From contig NZ_REFU01000005.1 in the NCBI RefSeq assembly GCF_003688915.1, forward strand, positions 1-64,000: a stretch of 64,000 nt of DNA, written 5' to 3'. Under the pieces are notes generated by a model, which worked only from the letters and a program-made list of their open reading frames with translations, was not told the origin of the DNA and did no database searches. The DNA is from Rhodococcus sp. SBT000017. GTDB lineage: Bacteria; Actinomycetota; Actinomycetes; Mycobacteriales; Mycobacteriaceae. The position numbers and the translations under genes are program-made. Of the stretch, positions 41,632 through 49,347 are shown in pieces; the first letter of the stretch is position 1, and each line of letters starts with the position of its first letter.

Positions 41632-44067
41632 TCAGGTGGGGGTCGGGTCGAGTTCGGGGGCGGCGAGCATGACGGTGTCGAGGCCGCTGTAGGTGATGAC
41701 ATCGACTGTCCGGCGGGAACCACCGGACTCGGCGGCCACCTGCACGCGCACTTCGCCTTCGTCCTCGACCCGGTACCCCGACTCGCGGCCCGACCGGACA
41801 ACAGGTCGCACGACGTCGACTGCGAGAACGTCGACAACGCGCGGCTCGGCGCTTCCGGGTAGCTCGAGCACGATCGACATTCCCGGCTCCAGGCTGTCGA
41901 CAGCGACGCCGTCTGCGATGGAATCAGCCAGCGCGTAGCGGCCCTCGATCTCAGCGCGGGACGTGCCGGCCGTGACCGCGATTGGCTCATGCACATCGGC
42001 ACCCATCACCTCGACGAGCGCGTGCTCGTCGGCGAGGTAGACCGCCAGCTCATCGGAGAAGCAATACACCGGGGCGTCCGAGTCGGGGAGCAGCGAGTCC
42101 ACCGCCGAGAGGTGTTCGGCGCTGAGCTTCCCGCGCACCGCCGAGTGCGTGTCGACGCTGGGGGTGAACCACACCTGTCCGACCGCCGGTTCCCCACCGA
42201 CGCCGACAGTTCCGCGCCCTGCGATGGACGTATCGACACCGTCACCTGCCGACGCGATGGCCCAGACCATGATGTTTCCGTCGGTGCTCATCCGTCCAAG
42301 CGATGCGCGGGACTGGAAGTTGTCGCGCACGCCGCCGGCGTCCTTACCGAACAGTTGCGCGTCGGGGCGCTGCACACCGAGTCCGAGCCGGATTCCGGTC
42401 GAGCGAGCCAAGGCGACCAGCTGCCCGATCCGGCCCAATGGGTCGGCGCGTTTGATGATCTCTTTCTCCATGTCGTTGCCGTTGGCTTTCAGGTGCGACC
42501 AGGCAGCGGAAAGGATGAAGAACTCGTCGAGGATCACCACGAGCGGCGGCATTTCACCGCCGTCGATGCGGTGCTTCTGCATGTAGCGGGTCCGGGTGAT
42601 CATCTCCGCATACAGCGCTTCGATCAGTAGCGCTGCGCGCAGAGCGTCGAAGACGACCGCGGCGACACCTCGGTAGCCGAGGAACTGGTGTAGTTCGATC
42701 CGTTTGGGATCGACCAGGATCGAGGCCACCCCGCGCAGCGACAGCTCGGTGATCAAGGTTGTCAGAAGAACGGTCTTGCCACCACCGGTCGGGCCGACGA
42801 CGAGCATGTGTGGGGCGTTCGACTTCGAGGATATGTTCCAGTACGCGACAACCAGTTCGTCGTCCACTTCGGCAGTGGCATAAGGGATGTGCATGCGCCG
42901 ACCGGACAGTGCCGTCGCCTTGCTCAGCGACAGTGCACCGGATTTCCCGTCCGCCCCGCTCGATGCGCCAGCGCCGAGGGCAGCCTCTCCCAAGGGCCAC
43001 GCCAGATCCTGCGGTCCGATTCCTCGGTCGTCGAGAGCAGGCACCGGAAGCTGCGACGCCATGACTGCGGCGCGGTGCAGGATCATCGTCGGCAACGGTG
43101 CACGTAGCGCCACTGTGATGGCCGGGCGATCCTTGAGCCACTGCACCCGCCACAGTTGTCCGGACGGGTGGTCACCGAGCGCTTCCAGTAACGAGCCGGT
43201 CAGTTTGCTGCGGTTTGCCTTGTCGCCGGAGGCGAAGGTCCGCTTGTAGGAAATCTCGAATCCGACGTCGTCGCCGTCCTCGCCCGTATCGGTGACCGAG
43301 ACATGGACATCTTTGAGTGTTTTTCCGTCGCTGAACAGGTCGGCGATCATGATGTGTCGCTCGCTGCGCAGGTCCGGTGCGATCAGTGTTCGGGTGATCG
43401 AGATCGACGCCTTTGCCGCCGCATAGTCGACACGGTATTCCCACTGCCCCATGGTCGCCCATGCTTCGCTGCGGCCACCGGTCCAACTGCTCAGGCGACC
43501 ACCGACGACGATGTCGACCACGGCAACGGCACGTGCTCGTGCTCGTGTCTCGGGCGGGACACCGTCGTACAGCGAGGACACCGCTGTACGAAGTCGGGTG
43601 AGCCTGCTTTCGTCGATCACAGTTCCGGGGGACAAGGCCAGCTGTGCACGCGGTGTCGAATGACGAGAGGTTCTCGGAGCCAACCGAATCGAGCTTGGCG
43701 CAGCGCCTGTTGTTTGGGCGCAGACCGCAGCGAACACTCGCCGGTGGCGACGGCGGACCATGCGCACTGCATCGAAGGACGCCGCGATCGCCACGACCGC
43801 GATCAACCGTGATCGCATCTCGATCAAGGTTTCAGCGAGCGTGGTCGAACCGGGATACATGTCGGTGATGTTGGGGGTTGTCAGCACATTCGGTGCCCAC
43901 CACACCAACACCGCGAGCCCGGCCGCGAATGCAGACAGCGGAACGAACGGGCGAATCCAACTCGGCTCTTTGCTGTCGGTGGACGTGGAGCGCGAGCTGG
44001 CCGGGCCGCGCTTCTGGTCACCGAACAGGTCCTGAAAGAACGCGCCCACTGGGTCCTTCGATGCCAT
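41632..44067 (-). CDS. FtsK/SpoIIIE-type conjugative coupling ATPase (TcpA-like)
   Basis: An 811-residue DNA translocase. Two membrane segments (about 40-63 and 88-105) are followed by a middle domain and an FtsK motor: Walker A VGPTGGGKT at about 421-429, Walker B PLVVILDEFF at about 503-512, and a late SLGRM/GRGTVGVGG region. TcpA and TraB proteins of this type feed plasmid DNA to the conjugation channel. The ATG at 44067 follows AGGAG by 8 bases. It starts next to the repeat-rich region at 44068-45188, where it may load, and heads the leftward operon. Confidence 0.9.
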   Translation of the reverse strand: MASKDPVGAFFQDLFGDQKRGPASSRSTSTDSKEPSWIRPFVPLSAFAAGLAVLVWWAPNVLTTPNITDMYPGSTTLAETLIEMRSRLIAVVAIAASFDAVRMVRRRHRRVFAAVCAQTTGAAPSSIRLAPRTSRHSTPRAQLALSPGTVIDESRLTRLRTAVSSLYDGVPPETRARARAVAVVDIVVGGRLSSWTGGRSEAWATMGQWEYRVDYAAAKASISITRTLIAPDLRSERHIMIADLFSDGKTLKDVHVSVTDTGEDGDDVGFEISYKRTFASGDKANRSKLTGSLLEALGDHPSGQLWRVQWLKDRPAITVALRAPLPTMILHRAAVMASQLPVPALDDRGIGPQDLAWPLGEAALGAGASSGADGKSGALSLSKATALSGRRMHIPYATAEVDDELVVAYWNISSKSNAPHMLVVGPTGGGKTVLLTTLITELSLRGVASILVDPKRIELHQFLGYRGVAAVVFDALRAALLIEALYAEMITRTRYMQKHRIDGGEMPPLVVILDEFFILSAAWSHLKANGNDMEKEIIKRADPLGRIGQLVALARSTGIRLGLGVQRPDAQLFGKDAGGVRDNFQSRASLGRMSTDGNIMVWAIASAGDGVDTSIAGRGTVGVGGEPAVGQVWFTPSVDTHSAVRGKLSAEHLSAVDSLLPDSDAPVYCFSDELAVYLADEHALVEVMGADVHEPIAVTAGTSRAEIEGRYALADSIADGVAVDSLEPGMSIVLELPGSAEPRVVDVLAVDVVRPVVRSGRESGYRVEDEGEVRVQVAAESGGSRRTVDVITYSGLDTVMLAAPELDPTPT

Positions 44068-44173
44068 GCCCCGCTCCTCTCTCGAATCTCGCAACCGAAC
44101 CGCTGGGCCACATCCGGGCGTGTCCGCGCGGATCATCGAACTTGGGCACCAGTGAAACCGCAAAGCAACTCGA

Positions 44174-44209
44174 CACCAAGAACGTGTGCACGCGGTCGGG
44201 CGTGTCGCG
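44174..44209 (+). repeat. 36-bp inverted repeat, left arm
   Basis: Begins CACCAAGAACGTGTGCACG and ends GTCGCG. It matches the reverse complement of 45091-45126 at 35 of 36 positions; the mismatch is G/C near position 22. The arms are 0.9 kb apart and face each other, each holding one GTGCAC site. Confidence 0.85.
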
Positions 44210-44538
44210 GTCTTCGCTACCGCAACGGGTAGGGCGAACCTGCCTTTGCAGAACGCTTTTCGGTCGTCTCGTTCAGGTGTGCACACCGCGTCCGCACGGC
44301 GGTGCACACGCTGGGTGCGTGATGGAAATACATGCGGTCAGATGGGGGTGCACATGTGGTGCGCACACCGCCTGCCCCAGTTCGCGACACACCGATTTCA
44401 GGGTTGAGCGAGCCCGTGGCAGGCACCGAACGCACCCATGCTGCGCAGTCGGACGTACCCTTGGCGACACCTCGGCTGACCCCCTGCTGACCTGGGTATT
44501 GCCCAAAGGGGTTGCGCGAGCGCTGTTTTGGAATTACA

Positions 44539-44580
44539 CTCCCCCCAAGGAACGCCGGGGGGAGTGACCCCCGAAGGGGG
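44539..44580. repeat. twin GC-rich hairpins
   Basis: CTCCCCCC (44539-44546) pairs with GGGGGGAG (44557-44564), and CCCCC (44568-44572) pairs with GGGGG (44576-44580) around GAA. Two adjacent hairpins with no T-run, in the middle of the repeat region, resemble structured nick or origin sites more than a terminator. Confidence 0.65.
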
Positions 44581-45090
44581 AGGCTTGCACCGCAGCCGAA
44601 TCCACCCCCGTGCACACGCGTCGTGCACGCCCTGGTTCCCACTCCCGTGCTCACCGTCTACGCACACCCACGTCCGCGCCGTTGACTCCCATGCCGGACA
44701 CCGACGTGGTTCGCGACAGCGCGCCAGTGCTAACCCGAACTGGCTCAACAGTTCCAAGGGGTCAAGGCCGACAGTGGGCCACGCACGGGCACACGCACCG
44801 CCGACTTCACATACGCAGCAGGCCGCGCCAACGACGATCCGAGACGGACGCAGGTGGCATTCACGGCCGGGCTGTTGCCTGCGTCCGTTGCAGCACTCAC
44901 ACACAACGCGCTCCAACACTGAACTCCACACCTCGGCTCGACCGACTGTTCTCGCCAGGGCGCGCGGCATGACAACTGCCCCTCCAGTGCACATCACCAA
45001 CCACCGCAGATTTCCTCTACGTGCACATCCACATCTCCGAATGCGCACCCCCCGTACACATCCCGTCTTGCCACGGGCCGAGCAATTGTG

Positions 45091-45126
45091 CGCGACACGC
45101 CCGAGCGCGTGCACACGTTCTTGGTG
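45091..45126 (-). repeat. 36-bp inverted repeat, right arm
   Basis: Reverse complement of the left arm at 44174-44209 with one mismatch. It ends 62 bases before the first gene of the rightward conjugation operon, so it could also act in that promoter. Confidence 0.85.
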
Positions 45127-45188
45127 GCTGCTGGGTTCCCTGTCACGGTCATGGTTGCAGAGCGATACGAATCCAATTGGGAGCGGCC

Positions 45189-45533
45189 ATGTTCTACCAA
45201 CTTCTCGACGCGGCACACGCCGTGCATTCCACGGTGGGTGTCAGCGAATCCATCGACACGGGCGTTTCGGTCCTCGCGCAGGCTCAGGACGGAGGAGGCG
45301 GGATCGAAACACAAGGCGTCGGAACGTTCCTCCAGTCTCAGGTTCTCCCACCACTGTTGGGACTCGGTGCGATCGTGCTCCTGACCAAGGGCATGAAGTC
45401 CAATTGGTCGGGTGTGGTGACGGTGGTGTCGTTGTCGACTATCGGGCTGATGTGGTTCGGGTTCTCCGCCAGACCGGACATCGCCTTGAACACCGGCACG
45501 GCGTTGGCACGACTGTTCATTCCCGGCCTTTGA
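45189..45533 (+). CDS. VirB2/TrbC-like small membrane protein
   Basis: A 114-residue protein with two hydrophobic segments (about 51-70, VLPPLLGLGAIVLLTKGMK, and 75-97) separated by a short basic loop, after a longer N-terminal part. Size, topology and first place in a T4SS operon fit a VirB2/TrbC-like pilin or channel subunit. GGGAGCGG lies before the ATG. The assignment is by topology and context, not by motif. Confidence 0.66.
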   Translation: MFYQLLDAAHAVHSTVGVSESIDTGVSVLAQAQDGGGGIETQGVGTFLQSQVLPPLLGLGAIVLLTKGMKSNWSGVVTVVSLSTIGLMWFGFSARPDIALNTGTALARLFIPGL

Positions 45534-45586
45534 TCACAGCACGTCCCCATTCCCCCAGCCCTTAACCAGAGGAAGCGAAGAACCCT

Positions 45587-45676
45587 ATGTCTGTCATGAC
45601 CATCCTCGGCGGCGTCGTCATCGGCGTCGCACTTGTCATAGCCATCCGCCGTGCCATCAAAGAACGTCGCGGATAA
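45587..45676 (+). CDS. 29-residue membrane peptide in T4SS operon
   Basis: MSVMTILGGVVIGVALVIAI followed by RRAIKERRG: one membrane helix with a basic tail, stop TAA. AGAGGAAG lies 11-12 bases upstream of the ATG. The tight fit between two T4SS genes and the clean helix-plus-basic-end layout support a real small gene. Confidence 0.6.
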   Translation: MSVMTILGGVVIGVALVIAIRRAIKERRG

Positions 45677-45736
45677 CGATTTCCGCTTGCCATCGACCCC
45701 ACACCCCACACCCCCATCGGTGGAAGTGAGCGCATC

Positions 45737-46150
45737 GTGATCGAGACCGACGACGAAATGTTCCGCGTGGACCAGCACTACCTCGGGCCACCGGGGAGAG
45801 CCTTTCCCCGGCCGATACGACATCAAGCCGTCGGGTTCGGTGCAGTGGTCGCCTTCGGCATGTATGTGGTGCTGTATCCGATCATCAGTCTGCCGATCAA
45901 CACGTGGACTCTCACGGCATGGGGCGGGGCCACCTACTGGCTCACGCGCAGATTCCTGGAATACCTCGGCCACGAACGAACAACCACCTCGATGGTGCGC
46001 TCGGCGTTCAACGACCTGACCTCACCGCGGCCGGAATCGACGAAACGGTCCACGCGACAAGCACACACGGTGGCGCTCTCGGAGCAGCTCGCACGTATCC
46101 GCATCGACCCCACACCTACACGTAGCAGCGAGAAAGCGACCTCCCGGTGA
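45737..46150 (+). CDS. VirB3/TrbD-like membrane protein
   Basis: A 137-residue protein with two membrane segments at about 32-52 (AVGFGAVVAFGMYVVLYPII) and 56-68, and a basic cytoplasmic tail. A short two-helix protein directly before the VirB4-like ATPase is the usual place of VirB3/TrbD. The start is GTG at 45737. The stop overlaps the next start (GTGA). The assignment rests on position and topology. Confidence 0.66.
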   Translation: MIETDDEMFRVDQHYLGPPGRAFPRPIRHQAVGFGAVVAFGMYVVLYPIISLPINTWTLTAWGGATYWLTRRFLEYLGHERTTTSMVRSAFNDLTSPRPESTKRSTRQAHTVALSEQLARIRIDPTPTRSSEKATSR

Positions 46151-49100
46151 CCTACCCCAACGATCGCTACGACCGTCCCGATTTGGTGCCACCGCCCGGT
46201 GCGTTGCCGCCGGTGCTTCCCGCGTCGTGGTTACGTGCCGCGCAGAACGCCGGTCTCCACACCGCCGATACCGACAACCGGGCCACCGAACGCCAACAGG
46301 GCCGGCGCGAGGGCCGATACCGAGACTCCGGCGCAGACGCCGAGTACGCGTGGTCGAATTCCGCTCTGGCGCAGCACTCTGCCCCGATCGCGTACACCGA
46401 CGACGGCGTCGCCGGCAACGAACAGGACGCGCCGTCGGACAAGCTCAGTCGTGCGCAACGTCGCCGCGCTCGCAAGACAGGCAAGCAGACCGGTGCACAC
46501 GCCTCGGATGCCCGTGCGAGCGAACAGCCGGGTGGACGAGCACGGTTGAAGAAGTCGATGCGCTGGCGGCTGAGGGCTGTACTCGGCAACGTCACCGTCA
46601 CCGACACTCACGCCACGATCTGGTTCGTCCAGTCCCCCGGCACCTGGAACATGCGTCCGATCACCGAACAAGCCCAGTTCATCCGTGACGAAGCACTCGT
46701 GCTCGCCGAACTCCGCGCCAAAGGTGTCACACGATTGCATCGACGGACGGTGCTCGAACCGTGGCCGGTCACCGAATGGGCGCAGGCACATGCAGCGCTG
46801 GCCGAGAATCCCTTGCCCGACACCCCCGAAGGGCTGCCGTGGGGGGACTATCTGGTCGGGCACCAAATGGCGATGCTCGACGGGTCACCGACCCGTAAAC
46901 GGCGATACTGGGGCATCGAGCTGCACCGGCGCTCGGTCATGGCCCGTGCCATCGTCGACGCCGCCGACATGTCCGCCGGCGTTCCGTGGCTGGGTCGCCG
47001 TCTCGCACAGTGGTCCGAGCAAGTGCTGCGCGACGAACAGGCTGCAGCCGCCGAATACATCATCGACCTCGAACGCGTCATGCTCTCCCCCGGTGTCGAA
47101 GCCATTCCCGCCGACGCAGCTGCGATGGACTACCTCCTGCGACGATCGGCCGCGGTCGGCACCGCCTTGTCCGATCCGGCCCCTGCAGGTGCACCCGCGG
47201 GATGGGCGTTCGAGGACCTGCCCGCACTGAGCGAAATTTCCGACATGACCTACACACCGGGCGATGGTCACACCGTCGTTGAAACACAGGTCGACGGCCG
47301 CACTCACCGCTCGTACGTCACCGTCCTGACCGTCGGCCGCATGGCGGCACTGCCGATACCGGAGCAGGCCTCACCGTGGCAGATCCAGGGTGACGAGATC
47401 GGAGTACCGATCGAATGGTCCGAGCGGTTGACCCTGCACACCCGCGAGGAAACCCTCGCCGAGATCCGCAAACAACGCAACGCCATCGAATCGCAGTACC
47501 GGCACTACACCGTCGAGCACGACGAGACACCCCCCGATTCTCTGGCCTCCCAGCACAAGCTCTCCCGTCAGCTCGAAACCGAGATGCGCAACGGCGGCGC
47601 ACTCTCGACCAGAGTGTCGGGATGGTGGCGCGTGGCGGTGTCGGGCAACTCCCCTCAGCAGGTGCGCGACCGGGTGTCCTCGCTACAGAAACGCTATGGA
47701 CCCAACATCGAACTTGTCGTCGAGAACGGTCAATTCCATCTGCTCAAGGAGTTCATGCCGGGCGAGGCCATCGCCAACACCGCACACAAGCGGCGCATGA
47801 GCGTGATCACCGCCTCTGCAGGCCAATCCGCTGCCTCCGACCGCATCGGTGACGAGGAAGGTGTCTATCTCGGCGAGACGGCCTCCATCAGCGCCAGGCC
47901 GGTCTGCTGGAACCTGTATGCCGCGCACGATTTTTTCGACAAATCAGGGCTGACGCCGATCGTAGGAACCCAAGGTGCCGGCAAGACTCACCTCGCCGGG
48001 ATGTTGACCTACCAAGCCGTGCGGATGGGTGCGCACGCGGTGATTCTCGACCCGTCGGGCAGGTTGCAGAAACTCGCCCACCTGCCCGAGCTGGCACCGT
48101 TCACCACCGTCTACGAACTCACCGGCAGCGGCGCACGGCGAGGCCTGCTCAACGTCTACCAGGTCGTGGCAGAGCCGAACCCCGACGATGCTGCCTACCG
48201 GAGCGATCACCCGGCCTACGCCGACACCCCCGATCCCCGTGCCTCCGCCGCCCGCGCCTACCGCGCCGCGTGCGAGGCTGCCGAAGCCGAACGCAAAGAG
48301 CTGGCCGAATCGGTGCTGCTGGACATGCTCGACTCCGACGACCGCACCGACCGCGACACCAAGGACGCCATCCGTACGGCTATCGACGCAGTCGGCGGCA
48401 GGCCGGACAACGCCCTCGACGACGTTCTGGACCAACTCGAACACCTCGCGGCCGTGCCCACCGGCACCAGCAGCGACCCCGCAGAGTCCGGTTCGGCCGT
48501 CGTCTCGGCCGAGGTACGTGCTGCGGCCGGGCGGGCAGGACGCCAACTGCGCACCATGTCCAAACTCGCTGCCGCGCAGGTTCTCTTCCGCGGCGAGAGC
48601 GCTGGGCCGAGCGATCACACCTACTCCGCGATTGCCGATTCCCGCGTGACGATCCTGACCATGCCCGGTCTGCAGATCGACGACAGTGGCGATCCCAGTC
48701 GCCAAACCGCCACTGAACGCATGGCGACCCCACTGATCAGGCTTGCGGCATGGTTGGCGATGCGTCTGGTCTACGACAAACCTCCTGCGTTGGCGAAGTT
48801 GCTGTTCCTCGACGAGAACCGGTATCTGAACCAGTCCGCGGCCGGGCGCACCCTGAACATGCGTCTGTCCCGCGACAACCGCAAGTTTCGGGTGCGGGCG
48901 TTCGTGCTCTCCCAGCTCGCGGCGGACTTCCTGAATCTGGCCGAGGGAAACAGTGACCAGGACCAATCGCAGCAGACCGACGAGATCATCATCGGTCGTA
49001 TCGGTTCGTCGGCCGGCGCTCGTGAGAATGCACTGAAGCTGCTCGGGCTCGACACCGACGAAGGATTCGAGGCTGTCTTCGACCGTCTCGGCGGAGGCCG

Positions 49101-49290
49101 GTCGAGCACCTACGACAAGCGGACCAACGAGGCCCGCCGGCAGCGAGCCGAGCGAGACGGCACCGACCAGGCCCGGACCTACCTGGTGCGGCTCGGCGGA
49201 GACATCGAGCTCGTGCGTACCTCCTGGACCCATTTCACCCACCTCGCCCACGTCGCCGCTGTCCTGGACTCGCGCGCCAAAGCCCATTGA
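46147..49290 (+). CDS. VirB4-like conjugation ATPase
   Basis: A 1047-residue type IV secretion ATPase. After a disordered N-terminus (1-140) comes a VirB4-type N-terminal domain with YWGIELHRRS. The motor follows: Walker A GTQGAGKTHLAG at about 607-618, VILDPSGRLQ, a charged insertion (about 680-800), and Walker B KLLFLDENRYL at about 882-892, then SRDNRKFRVRAFVLSQ. It is cytoplasmic or membrane-associated and powers channel assembly. The GTG start overlaps the upstream stop. Its length is above typical VirB4 (about 800) because of the insertion and N-terminal extension. Confidence 0.88.
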   Translation: MTYPNDRYDRPDLVPPPGALPPVLPASWLRAAQNAGLHTADTDNRATERQQGRREGRYRDSGADAEYAWSNSALAQHSAPIAYTDDGVAGNEQDAPSDKLSRAQRRRARKTGKQTGAHASDARASEQPGGRARLKKSMRWRLRAVLGNVTVTDTHATIWFVQSPGTWNMRPITEQAQFIRDEALVLAELRAKGVTRLHRRTVLEPWPVTEWAQAHAALAENPLPDTPEGLPWGDYLVGHQMAMLDGSPTRKRRYWGIELHRRSVMARAIVDAADMSAGVPWLGRRLAQWSEQVLRDEQAAAAEYIIDLERVMLSPGVEAIPADAAAMDYLLRRSAAVGTALSDPAPAGAPAGWAFEDLPALSEISDMTYTPGDGHTVVETQVDGRTHRSYVTVLTVGRMAALPIPEQASPWQIQGDEIGVPIEWSERLTLHTREETLAEIRKQRNAIESQYRHYTVEHDETPPDSLASQHKLSRQLETEMRNGGALSTRVSGWWRVAVSGNSPQQVRDRVSSLQKRYGPNIELVVENGQFHLLKEFMPGEAIANTAHKRRMSVITASAGQSAASDRIGDEEGVYLGETASISARPVCWNLYAAHDFFDKSGLTPIVGTQGAGKTHLAGMLTYQAVRMGAHAVILDPSGRLQKLAHLPELAPFTTVYELTGSGARRGLLNVYQVVAEPNPDDAAYRSDHPAYADTPDPRASAARAYRAACEAAEAERKELAESVLLDMLDSDDRTDRDTKDAIRTAIDAVGGRPDNALDDVLDQLEHLAAVPTGTSSDPAESGSAVVSAEVRAAAGRAGRQLRTMSKLAAAQVLFRGESAGPSDHTYSAIADSRVTILTMPGLQIDDSGDPSRQTATERMATPLIRLAAWLAMRLVYDKPPALAKLLFLDENRYLNQSAAGRTLNMRLSRDNRKFRVRAFVLSQLAADFLNLAEGNSDQDQSQQTDEIIIGRIGSSAGARENALKLLGLDTDEGFEAVFDRLGGGRSSTYDKRTNEARRQRAERDGTDQARTYLVRLGGDIELVRTSWTHFTHLAHVAAVLDSRAKAH

Positions 49291-49347
49291 CCCTTTTCGG
49301 CCTTGTCTCCCATCCGACCGACTGCCGCACCTGCCGAAGGACACCTC

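Larger units (their letters stand above)
44068..45188. other. repeat-rich non-coding region between divergent conjugation operons
   Basis: About 1.1 kb with no convincing gene: several frames are open on both strands, but none has a ribosome site plus plausible protein composition. GTGCAC occurs nine times, including the perfect palindrome GGTGTGCACACC (44276-44287) and sites at 44302, 44349, 44610, 44623, 44987, 45021 and in both arms of a 36-bp inverted repeat. Twin GC hairpins lie in the middle. The layout fits an origin of replication, an oriT, or a clt-type loading locus for the FtsK-like ATPase. Confidence 0.62.

Noticed and set aside
44398..45565. Overlapping open frames on both strands in the repeat region (for example 44398-45216 minus, 44528-45188 plus)
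   Set aside because: Composition is dominated by Arg/His/Thr/Pro from the GTGCAC-type repeats, no ribosome sites fit, and all frames are open only because stop codons are rare in this DNA.
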